The position numbers and the translations under genes are program-made. Below the pieces are notes generated by a model. It was not told where the DNA came from and did no database searches. It saw only the letters and a list, made by a program, of their open reading frames with translations. From Cyclostephanos tholiformis (taxonomy: Eukaryota; Bacillariophyta; Thalassiosirophyceae; Thalassiosirales; Thalassiosiraceae), in assembly GCA_036939975.1 (NCBI GenBank), contig JALLPB010000802.1, forward strand, positions 1 through 14,446: a stretch of DNA of 14,446 bases, in the 5' to 3' direction. Shown here one piece after another: positions 1 to 10,000 of this stretch. How positions within the stretch are numbered: position 1 is the stretch's first letter; each line of letters begins with the position of its first letter.

Positions 1-195
1 GATGTCAGTCTATGACCTCAGAGGTTCCACTTGGTGCTAAAAATTTGCTTGGCACCTTTTAATGTACTTTAGGTAAGTACTGTACTCACCTTATGTCTGG
101 CCTTGGGTCAGGCATGCTTAAAGTGTAAAAATGGTTACACAAGTTACAGTGAACTTCCGGGCTCATGCCAGCCTTCCATACCCCAACTATCTTGA
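1..195. other. Left edge, no confident gene; 21-bp near-perfect palindrome at 71-91
   Basis: No protein can be recognised here. In a frame different from the transposase relic that follows, about 131-195 reads NFRAHASLPYPNYLE, which could be a frameshifted upstream piece of the same transposase, but the match is weak. At 71-91 two 10-bp arms (AGGTAAGTAC and GTACTCACCT) form an inverted repeat around a single T, with one mismatch. The left arm contains a GTAAGT string that would also serve as a splice donor, so the palindrome may be accidental. Confidence 0.4.
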
Positions 196-800
196 GGGAA
201 GAAGAGTTCTCCTGTGGAATTGCTTGTTCTAGGTGCATTGCATTACCTCAGCCATGGATGGACATTTGATTATATTGATGAGTCAACTGCAATTGATCAT
301 GATGTGCATTGTGTATTCCTTCACCATTTTATTGAATTTGGTAGTACTGTTTTGTTCAATAAATATGTCATCATTCCAGTTCATCTCGAGGAGGCTCTAT
401 CAAACATGCATAAGAATGCTGCAGCCGGATGTTTGGAAGACATGTTGTGCATTACACAATTGGCTGTTAGAAATCATCCACATGGGAGAACAAAGTGCAT
501 GTCATCGTGAGTGATTGGGATGGACCTATGGGTGATCTAGACTTTGATGGTGTTAGGGATGATGTTCCGAATAGTATCATGAACTTTCAAGGAACCTGGA
601 TCCATGAAACTTTGACCATACAGGAATGTGACCGGGTGAGGATATTACTGGTGATGATACTGTTCCTGCCCAATCAAATATTGTGGAGTACTGTATCAAT
701 TCTGTCACTGGCAGAATTCTGAAGTAGGTTAGTGCAGCATTCTGACTTAAATTTCCACAACAACAAAATTATTTGGCCAATAAGGGATAGTTACATATAA
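196..800 (+). pseudogene. PIF/Harbinger-type transposase relic with the catalytic core missing
   Basis: The 214-430 stretch reads as the N-terminal part of a Harbinger-like DDE transposase (ELLVLGALHYLSHGWTFDYI, then IEFGSTVLFNKYV). At about 425-435 it passes straight into the family's C-terminal segment in another frame (DVWKTCCALHNWLLEI, HMGEQ). The third frame then takes over with VSDWDGPMGDLDFDGVRDD at about 509-565. After a TGA at 720-722, LVQHSDLNFHNNKIIWP follows to about 779, and the frame closes at 798-800. In intact relatives the first catalytic Asp and the rest of the DDE domain lie between these N- and C-terminal motifs. Here that interval is absent, so at least two frameshifts, one nonsense codon and a large internal deletion make it non-functional. 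The family call rests on recalled motif similarity, not a database search. The relic converges on the decayed minus-strand gene that ends at 892. Confidence 0.75.
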
Positions 801-1125
801 ACAGACTAGTAATCATTCAACCATCTTTCAGTAAGCTTGACAAGAAATACTCTTCATCTCTGGCAGTAATGCCCCTCGACATCGATGTGCGCTACAGCAC
901 ATGACCAATGATGGTATTTGTCTTTCGTGGTGCATCGGTTATGTTCCTCATTTCCTCCGTTAATGCTTCAATCTTCAACATGAGCTCTGTGATCTTCTTA
1001 TAAACAACTCGTTTTTTGTCTATATCCATTTCCATCACCATCATCATCCTCTCTTTGAAACTCATCAAGTCATGGACCATGTCAATCTGCTTCAAAAGAG
1101 ACACTACCTTCAGGTTGTGGTCCTG

Positions 1126-1636
1126 GAAGAAACACGTCAAACTGTCTTTTTCAGTCCCCCTTCTCATTTCTTTTTTGTGCAAAAATAGCTAAAATAATTT
1201 CTACAAAAAATCTGCTTGTGACTGTCATGAAGAAACACATTTTTAGTTCCGCCGGGAAACTCTTATTTTTCAGACATTCAGACAGTCGTATCTAATAGAG
1301 TTTTTTCAGGTTTGCGATCGCAGCAATCGCATGCAATCGCATGCAATTGCATGCCTAACCCTCCACTCGTACCAAGATAATCCACATCGCATTTGTCACA
1401 TGCGATCGCATGCAATCACATGCAATCGCTGCGATCGCAAACCTGAAATAAATCTCTATTAGATACGACTGTCTGAATGTCTGAAAAATAAGAGTTTCCC
1501 TGGTGGGACTAAAAACGTTTTTCTTCACAACAGTCACAAGCGGATTTTTTGTAGAAATTATTTTAGCTATTTTCGCACAAAAAAAAAAAAAGAAATGAGA
1601 AGGGGGACTGAAAAAGACAGTCTGACGTGTTTCTTC
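1126..1636. mobile_element. 511-bp foldback MITE-like element with CTG target duplication
   Basis: Two inverted arms of about 229 and 235 bp flank a loop of roughly 45 bp. The ends read GAAGAAACACGTCA (1126-1139) and its reverse complement (1623-1636). Over the outer 200 bp the arms differ at only a dozen or so positions plus a poly-T/poly-A length difference (6 against 13). CTG lies immediately outside both ends (1123-1125 and 1637-1639), a 3-bp target-site duplication. PIF/Harbinger elements are known for 3-bp duplications of the CWG or TWA type, so CTG fits that superfamily. The element carries no coding capacity, so movement would need a transposase supplied from elsewhere. The terminal GG/CC leaves a one-base ambiguity in where the element ends and the duplication begins. 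Confidence 0.85.
1311..1442. repeat. GCATGC/GCGATCGC-rich centre of the foldback element
   Basis: The inner part of both arms is built from short self-complementary words. The left arm has GCGATCGC followed by near-tandem AATCGCATGC units, and the right arm has GCGATCGCATGC and CAATCGCTGCGATCGC. The 10-bp unit is repeated about three times on the left and less regularly on the right. This inner block diverges more between arms than the outer 200 bp, as expected if slippage has rearranged it. Confidence 0.6.
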
Positions 1637-3058
1637 CTGCTGTTTGGCACTGTCCTCATTCTGAGCAATGATTCTGGCACTTATCTTCATAGTGTCATCA
1701 CTCGTTTGTCTCCTCCTGCCTCCCTACTAGCATTGTCACATTGGATGGTATTCTTACATAGAGCCATTCTAATCTCTGCCTTACGGTCCTTGAGATTATC
1801 ACTTGTCCCACCCAGTGCCAATGTTGCTGAAAAATAGATCTTCTCTCTGGCAGGTCCAAAACAAATGAATGCAAAATATCCAAACCAAGTGTAACCCTCT
1901 GGGGCACCTACTTCATTGGGATCCCAATGGAGTATCATGTTGTTCCACTCATTATCAGGCATGTGGATGGATCAAGGCTAATGGCCAGAAGGTTGGTATA
2001 ATTGTTGTCATTGTCCTCTGCAACAGAATCATCTAGTACAACTATATTATCTGGTGCAGTGGGAAAAGAGGAGGGTTTTTCAGAATCCCTGGTGCTGGGG
2101 TTGCCGCATTTTGCTGATACATCATCACAAACATCCCATTATCAATAGCCTGGTAAAATTGCTGAAGTGTCCAACTGCTGGCAAGTCTGGTCATCCACCT
2201 GGTTCTGTCTATGCTGATGAAGTCCAGTTTCTGAATCAGCGACAGAGCCTTCTGGATGAATTTGTGGGCTTTGATGCCTATTTCCCAAATTGTTTGCCCC
2301 ATCATTTCCTTACCGGTTTCATTCTTATATTGACCAACCATCACCAAAGTAATATCAACACCGGCAACAAAAGCACATGTTGACTGCTTCCCGTGAAACT
2401 TGGCTTCAACACATGCTCCAATCCATCTTCTCCCTCGACAACATCATACAAAAACTTGAATGCATTGTCACCATCAATGACCTGCTGGCATGCTCCCTTG
2501 ATGTTCTTCACCCCACATGCATAGAATTGCTCACATATCATATCATCCCATTGTGCCTTGCCAGCTTTCTCCAATTGTATAAAAACAAAAACCTGGCATT
2601 GAAATGCAGCCAAATGGCAAAGTTTGTTAACAATTTGAGAGCTAACCTTCACTGCCCTTGGAGCTGCTTTCATCGGTCCACATGGTACACCGACACTTGC
2701 ACGTACTTTCAATGACTTTAATCGATTCTTGCAAAGCACACAAAGAACAACCTTCATCTGGTCCTGGGGAGATAGGTGCTTGTACCTAACTTTTGCTTTC
2801 TTATCTAAATTGGTGATGGAAAAAGCCAAAGGCATCATGCACGGGGTCTGCACTGCCATGACTTTGGTGCACTTCTAATTTGCCTGCAAGTTGCAATTGA
2901 TGCAGGTCTATGCATCGGTGCCTGGCTCATATTGGCAATGACAATATTTAATCGATGCAGCACAGAGAAACATAATGTATGCTTGGTCGGCAAAAACCAC
3001 ATAGCCAACTCTGTTGTCTCCGGGAGAAGTGACAACATTGTCAGCATCATCAACATTG

Positions 3059-3108
3059 CTGAGATTGTTGCTGCCTTGCTCTTGTCTGACATGAATCCTT
3101 CAACTTAC
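3059..3108 (-). other. Possible 50-nt intron in the decayed minus-strand gene
   Basis: The donor reads GTAAGT directly after codon bases CG, and the acceptor ends in AATCTCAG. Splicing would join the segment ending SSKRLN to NVDDADNVV by completing an Arg codon (phase 2). The downstream frame then runs on for about 200 codons with two TAG interruptions, which supports the join. The intron is short even for a diatom, so a simple frameshift is the alternative. Confidence 0.4.
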
Positions 3109-3459
3109 CGATTCAATCGTTTGGAGCTTGGACTGAAGCTATGCACTAATTGCATATCATTGAGAACATCCTCATAGGTGTCTGGATCACCATCACCATT
3201 TTTGTCATTGTCCTTGTGATCTCTCTGTTCCCTTTCACTCCTGGCACTTTCAGAATCAGGACCAGGGGCAAGACATGCTATATGATGACATTCGGCAATG
3301 GGCAATAGAACCTCAACAATGCGACATATCAGTCGATCATCAATCAGAGCGACTGTCATTAGTCGATGGCATTGCAGGACTGGGAGGAGCAGGGCCGCCA
3401 GTTCGTGTTGACAAAGATGCAGTCTTGGGCTTCACTCAATGGTTAGCAGTGTCCGCCAT

Positions 3460-4069
3460 CGCCCTTTCCTCAGCCTGATGGGATATGATGGACAGTGTGC
3501 ATTCACACTAAGCTTTTCTTGCATCACTCGTCATTGGCAGAACAGGACAATCTTGCAAGGAGGTGCCGCCGGAATGCTTTGACATGGTGAATGTGAATAT
3601 GGATGTGGGGTGACAATGCGGTGTCGTAGTTCCAATGCATGTAAAAGAGCGGGCTCAAAAAAACGTACAGAGTTGTAAGGCATGAGCGGGACGAAAACAG
3701 CAAGTTTAGGGAGAAATGCAAAAAACGTCCTGGCATTGTAAGCTACAGCCTCAGGGGTAGGGCAAAGTGGGGCAAATTTGGGTGTTGAACTTCAACCATC
3801 TTATGTTTTCCCCCCCACCCTGCCCCCGCCACAAGAACCCCGCCACGAAAATTTCGAGAAGCCCACTCAATTTTATATTAGGGAAGATGACGGAGACAAA
3901 AAAGAAGCAACGACCAAACCAATCTGCTAGCCTCACGTCAATCGTACACGTCCATAAGTAGGAAGAACATGCGTCGAAACTACGAGAGTGGTCGCGCGAT
4001 TATCTACTAACGATACCACCACCATCCTCCCCGTTTCAATTCTTAAGACGTAAGGTAGTGGGAACCACG
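3460..4069. promoter_or_regulatory. Gene-free stretch upstream of the nucleoporin gene
   Basis: No coding region is supported here. It should hold the promoter and 5' leader of the gene starting at 4070. It includes a C-rich run around 3809-3830 and otherwise mixed sequence. I see no convincing TATA box, inverted terminal repeat or RNA gene. Confidence 0.35.
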
Positions 4070-7000
4070 ATGGCATCGTCATCGTCGGCGGTGGCGGCAT
4101 CAGCGGCGGCGGGGGGGGGGTCGCACGACCATAATGACGCGATGGACCATACCATGCCATTGGCGGAAGCGCTGAGCATGCACCCGTTCGCGACCCTGGC
4201 GGGGCGCGGCTGCGGCGGCGTCGACGCTCGGGGTGCGGATCCACTGGGACGGGTCGTGACGTGCGCCTCGTGGGCGGGGGGGTACGCCACGTCGTTCCGC
4301 GCGCCTCCCGGGATCGCCTTTCGAGCCATCGTGGAAAAGACGAAAGACGACAGCGACGGGCGGCGGCGCGCATCGACGATCATCGAGGCCGTTGGCCTCT
4401 CCCCGCCGCCAGGGGGCGTGATGAGCGGCGGGGGGGCGGGAGAGGACGACGACGGGTGGGGGGGGGCATCGGAGGGGGGGATGATGACCGTCGTCGGATC
4501 GCTCCCACTGGTGGATAGGGGTCGGGTGGCGAGGATGGCGTGCTCGGACGACGCGCGGCTGCTGCTCGTGGGAATGACGGATGGGGCGTTGCTTTGCCTG
4601 GACGTGCTCTACGATGACGGTGGCGGGATCGGCGAGGTCGCCGTTCGATTCGCGCATCGTTGGGAGGTGACGACAACGACAATGACGGCCGTCGCTGCGA
4701 GCGATGACGAGGTGCGATTTCCGACCCTGGAATATCTTCACGGGGGCGATACGCCGCGTCATCTTTTCCTTGCCGTGGCGGAGTCTTCGGCCACCCGCAA
4801 TACCGACGCCTTCCTGATGGATGCGGCGTCCTCCTCCGCGTCGACTCCGCCGCCGATAAACATGTGGCCCTCATCATTGGAGAAGGGAGAAGGTGACGAC
4901 GTCAACAACGATGGCGTCGTCATCTCATGCGCAACGGCCCGTCCAATATTCGGGGGGAAAGAGGTGGCGTCGAAGATAGTTGTCGCGTTCGGGACTAGTA
5001 AGGGCTCGTTGGGGGTGTTCTCAACGACGATGATTCCGGAGGAACGAGTTCTGTACATCGATTGCTCGCTACCGAATCATACGGTGGATGATAAATGGGA
5101 CGATGAACAGGGGGGTCCGTCGTGGAAGGTCACTCATTTGAATTGGTTTGATGCGAATTATCTTGCGGTGGGATTGACGCGGGTTGTCGTGGTCGATCCT
5201 GACCACGAGAGGGACGAGAACGACGACGATGACGACCCGAACGATCACCAGGCAAGTTTTCTCATAGGGACGAACGATGGCGGCCCCGATAACTCATCAA
5301 CATGGACGTTTTCTACGTTCGGGGATGTCGTGCCCTTCTTCTCCGTACCGAGGGGGGGGCAGCACGTGTTCCATACCGTCGCGTTACCATTACGGTCTTC
5401 CACGATGTTATTGGTGGGGTGTAACGTCGCCAACGAAGTCGCCGTGCTTTGTCAACGTGATGATGGGGGTTGGGATATGTTAGAGCTCATGGAGGGGTGT
5501 CAAATGTCGTGCCCCGCCGACGACGAGGACGAATTCTTGTACCTGATGGGCCTGGCGGTGGTGACGCTGCCGTCGGAAATCGAGCATGCGTCAAGCCACC
5601 CATTCCCCGTGTTGGCGAGTAGTGACGGAAGCCTAACGGGATTCATCCCAAGTCATCGCTCACTGGGGGCTAATTACTTTGTCCGCCAACTCCGTATTGT
5701 TGACGTGATGCCGGACATGGGCGTTCCGCTTCCCATTAATTTGCAAGAATTCCCCGTTGCCAAATTGTCAGATTCAGAGCCAACACAAGGTGCCAATGAT
5801 GATGGCAAATGTATTCTCTCTGGGCTGGACTTGGGTTTGAACAGTGTCTACATAGAGAGACAGAATGCTTCACTTGACGACGATGATGACGACGAAAACA
5901 GCAATGAGGATACTGCATCGCTCGATTCAGCTGGCGGCCTTGAGGAGGCAAATTGCCAAGGCCCCAATCAAGCTTCTAGTAATGTTTCAACTTTCATGTC
6001 CAACATATCAGCTCCAACGTTCAGTTTTGGTGGAATCTTAACTGAATCGACATTAACCAAGCCTACATCTGCATCGTTTGGCTTTGACAAAGCTGGAACA
6101 CTGAGTGGAAATATGTTTGGATCTACATTTGGAGTAACAGCGACAACTTTTGGATCAGCGCCAGTTACGTCCTATCTTTCGCCTCAAAACCCTTCTCTCA
6201 CATCAGCTCCAGTATTTGGGTCTCGGGATACCTCGGGTCCAGTGTTTGGATCCAGCACTTCGTCCAAAATAGGCTTTAGTGATCTAGCTTCATCATCAAT
6301 CCAGACTAAGGGTCTTGGATTTGGTCCGAAAGTGGACGACGGGGATGATGGAGAAAATAAAGGTCAGACGACCAAAATAACATCTGCGCCAGCTCAAGTC
6401 TTTGGATCTGGTTTGGCTTCGGTCTTTGGGTCTGGTTTAACACCTAATTTAGGGTTCGCATCCCTGAGTGCAGAACCGTTCACGTCAGACCTAAGAACAA
6501 TACCAAGCACCAAACCTTTTGGTGGTTTTGGAGAAACAAGTTCGCTCAAAGTTGTCTCAACCCCTTCAAAGTCTCTTTTCGGTGAAATAAGTAAAAGCGG
6601 CGGCACAAATAGTGGAAAAGCGCAGAATACCGAAGCATCAAGACATTATTTTACCGAAAATGACGATTGTCTCGTCGAACTCATTCAATCATCATCAGGG
6701 GAAAAGGCGATGATTGTGTATGATAAGATTCTTAAAGATTTCGGAAGCACCGACTCACATCTTCCAATATCCCAATTCGAATTGTTGGTGGAAGAAGTTG
6801 GGGAAGGATTTTATGGAGACGAGCTAGACAAACAGCTCAGTCTTGTTGATCACAATAGCACGGGTGTGATAACTAAGGGCGCCTTTGTCAAGTGGTATTG
6901 CAATCTTGTTGACCAGAAAGGCGATGATTCGTCGCAAGGAAGTGATATTGCCGAGGAGAAAGCGAAAGCGGAAAAGGCCTTTGATACACTTTGCAACGGA

Positions 7001-10000
7001 TCGACGAACATTCCAGCTTCAGATTTCAGCAAGCTTTTTGAGTCTATGGGAACAACGTACTGCGAGGAGGAACATGCTCGAACAATAAAAAAGATCAGCT
7101 CGATGGACGAGTCCGGTGAAAAGGTGATATCAAAGAAAGCCTTTTTGGCCTGGTATGTTGATTGGTTGTTTGGCGACGGTGACAGCGATGAGGTTGAGAG
7201 TGACGACGACAGCATCCAGGATCACAACCTCACGAAAAAGTTCATCGCGGAAACATCGGATGGGAAAACAGAAGGTTGGGGTTCCACATTCAATGTACTT
7301 GAGGAGGGCTCATGGAAGTGTGAAATGTGTATGGTAACAAACAAGCCATCGGCTACTACAAAATGTGCAGCATGTGAAACACCCAAACCTGGTGAAAAAG
7401 GCAGTCAGTTGGAAGCTTCTTTGACCAAACCTGTCATGTCGGGAGGAAGTATCGACACTGATGGGTTCAAATTCGGTTCTGCGATGTCATCTGTCACTGG
7501 TTCAACGTTAGGTGGACGTTTGTTTGGTTCAAGCAGCATAGGCTCTAGTGGGTTTTCATTTGGTGGTTTTGCAAGTAAAGAAGGTGATGTTACCATGAAA
7601 GATAGCACTGGCGTGACATCAAGAGAGATGATCAAATCGTCTGCTGCCATTGGCAGTAATGGTTTTACTTTCGTTCCTCCCAACTCAACTCTGGCTGGGG
7701 AAGAGGCTGCGCTGCAACCACTTGTTGCAATAGAAAAGAAGGATGACAACAAGATGGAGCAAGACTTGGGTACCGCCGCCTTCCCTCCAATATCAGCTGT
7801 GGCGCCAAAGAATCCCTTCACGACCAAGCCGGCGTCCGGGAGTGCTTTCCCTCCCATGTCAGCAAGTGCTCCCACACCGTTCAGTGCATTGACTGTGAAG
7901 GAGGGTGTTAAGGATGCCGAGAAAAGCTCGAGCAACGCCGCCTTCCCTCCAATGTCAGCTGCGGCGCCAAAGAATACCTTCACGATCAAGCCGGCGTCCG
8001 GGAGTGTTTTCCCTCCCATCACGCCCGCGCTCGGTTTTTTAGCGAAGAAAAATGAATTGATTGAAAATACGAAAACCTCCCTGCCAACGCCTTCATTGGG
8101 TTTCGGCACTTCATTTACTGCAACACCTAATTATTCGTTGCAGACGGATGCGTTGAGTACGAAGAACTCTGCTTCCAACCTCGGTTCTTGTGATGTACTG
8201 GCTGCTTCTAAGCAGGAGCAGCTCGATCAAAAGTTATATGTTTCTTCAAAATACGAGGCAGAATTGTGGGATCAAGTCAATCATTTTCTTGAGAAGACTG
8301 TAATAGCAAAGAGATTACAAAAAGAGGCCTCCTCATGCATCTCTTTAGACCTCGAAGCTGACATGGATAAAATAGTCAACTTATACCAAGAGAAAATATC
8401 CAACGCTGGGTTATTCAATGATCAGAATGTTGCAATTCAAAAACGGTTGATTCATCTTGTTAGTATCCAAGACGATTTAGATCGGCAAAAGATATTGTCA
8501 CTACGTTCTATTGAAGAACAGCATACATCGCGAACAACGTCAACTCTAGCTAGAAAGGAACCCCTAGATGCAGAGACCGAGAAAATGCGCCGTATGATTG
8601 TTTCCAAATGTTATCAAGTCCAGAATCTAATTTCAACGATTGAAAGTCGTTTATTGTTGAATAATTCAATTTTCTCGTTCGCCGCAGACCATCGACAAGA
8701 CACTCTCCGCCCATCTGATTATTTCAGCCAGTGGTCTAAAACTCCACCAACAAGCCGCGAGCAAACAGCTAGAGGAGCAACCAACGCTCTTTTCAAAACA
8801 CTTACATGTGGATATGACCGCGTGAGGGACTTTAACTCTTTCGTGCAGTACATTTCAGAGAAGTCAAAAACTCTCTCCGCTTCCCACGATAACACTAGAT
8901 TAGGGTCACATCAAGTTAGTGCCAAAAAGACCTCGGTGAAGAGTCAACCGAGTTCCGTATCGCGTTCAAGTATATCTCCTTTTCCAACGAGTCATCTCGC
9001 TTCTCCGCTGATAAGCCGGAGAAACCTGTCTGACATACGTTCTTCTATTCTTGAACGCCAACAATCTCTGAGACAAATGACCAGTCAACTCGCTCGCGTG
9101 CCTTCAGGTGGATGTCCCTCATCCAATATCTTTTGTATGAGAGGGCTTATACTGGCACATGATTCGTCGAGCAGTTTCGCTCAGATTCCCGACTGGCGGT
9201 CGAGAGGGAAAAATCAACTTTTCTCGAAATCCAGAGCTGAACAAATGAGCATCGTTCCTAGAACGCATGTTGCATCACCTGCTGTTGCGAAGACCCTATT
9301 TTCATCTCCATTTGACGGAACAACAGCTCGGAATGCCTGGAATGCCACCTCTGAGCGTGAGAAAGCAATGCTTAAAGTCAACCTCCCAAAACAATTGGTG
9401 ACTATTGAATATGCCGATGCGGCAAAACAAGCCCTTGGTAAGCTTGCTTAACTTTTTTATCAGTTATTCTCATTCTTTCTGACAATACATCATCATAAAG
9501 CCAAATTTGGAATGACCCCTGAAAAACTCGCAGAAGTAAGAGACATCATTTCTCTTGATGCGGCAGAATCAAACGCTCCTTTCAAGTCGCTTTCAGACAA
9601 GAAATCCACTCCATGCAATGTACCTCAACATGAAGGCTCTGATTCTATTGCAACCGCGTTCTCATTTACGCCGACTGTGACGACTGGGTATGGGATAGAT
9701 TATAGGAGTGCATTAAAGAATTTTTTCGTATCCAATGCTCCCGAAAAAATTGAGGACGCTGACTCTTATTTGCAAAAATATCAGGTCAGGCAAATGAGGC
9801 GTTGGATTCAGCCTTATACTTTCTTTGAACTACTTCTAAATGTTTCGTTGCAATATCTCTCCGCTTAATATTAGGGAAAGGAAGCTGAGATGTTTGTGTC
9901 ATTGGCGAGGAAGTTCAATAAACCAAATGCTTTGAATGAAGTGTTTGAAGCTCGCTTGAATGACATTGATAAAAATGACTATCTTGCCTTGACAACGCTT

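Larger units (their letters stand above)
892..3459 (-). pseudogene. Decayed repeat-associated gene of unknown function, split by a foldback element
   Basis: I do not recognise this gene. On the minus strand an ATG at 3459 opens a frame with TGA at 3438-3436, then a frameshift near 3360. A hydrophilic segment follows (PDSESARSEREQRDHKDNDK). A likely 50-nt intron at 3108-3059 (GTAAGT...CTCAG) joins it to a segment reading NVDDADNVVTSPGDNRVGY. That same frame crosses two TAG codons (2910-2908 and 2877-2875) into a 172-codon stretch with VFIQLEKAGKAQWDDMICEQ. Between the two TAGs and around them are several cysteines (YCHC, TCINC). Further frameshifts lie near 2430, 2060, 1962 and 1690. The C-terminus (1690-1637 plus 1125-892) is helical and rich in Lys, Glu and Met, probably a coiled coil. 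It is interrupted by the 511-bp foldback insertion and ends at TAG 894-892. The protein may be the second, non-transposase ORF of a mobile element or a dispersed host family. The order of segments is seen; calling them one ancestral gene is inference. Confidence 0.6.

Noticed and set aside
1311..1442. GCATGC/GCGATCGC repeats as a CRISPR-like or cyanobacterial HIP1-type array
   Set aside because: The words are irregular, without unique spacers, and sit inside the inverted arms of a eukaryotic foldback element.
1..3740. A complete two-gene Harbinger element spanning the transposase relic and the decayed minus-strand gene
   Set aside because: I looked for matching inverted ends between about 1-195 and 3460-3740 and saw none, so the two genes cannot be shown to belong to one element from this window.
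4058..4069. GTG four codons upstream as an alternative start of the nucleoporin
   Set aside because: A eukaryotic mRNA is expected to start at the in-frame ATG at 4070, which has a good context.
3933..4877. Long minus-strand open frames (146, 220 and 165 codons) opposite the start of the nucleoporin gene
   Set aside because: They lie in very GC-rich DNA where stops are rare, read as Arg/Pro-rich low-complexity sequence, and are antisense to a clearly coding frame.
7405..8109. 234-codon minus-strand open frame opposite the FG/AFPP region
   Set aside because: It is the mirror of a repetitive coding region; its repeats simply reflect the duplicated sense-strand sequence.
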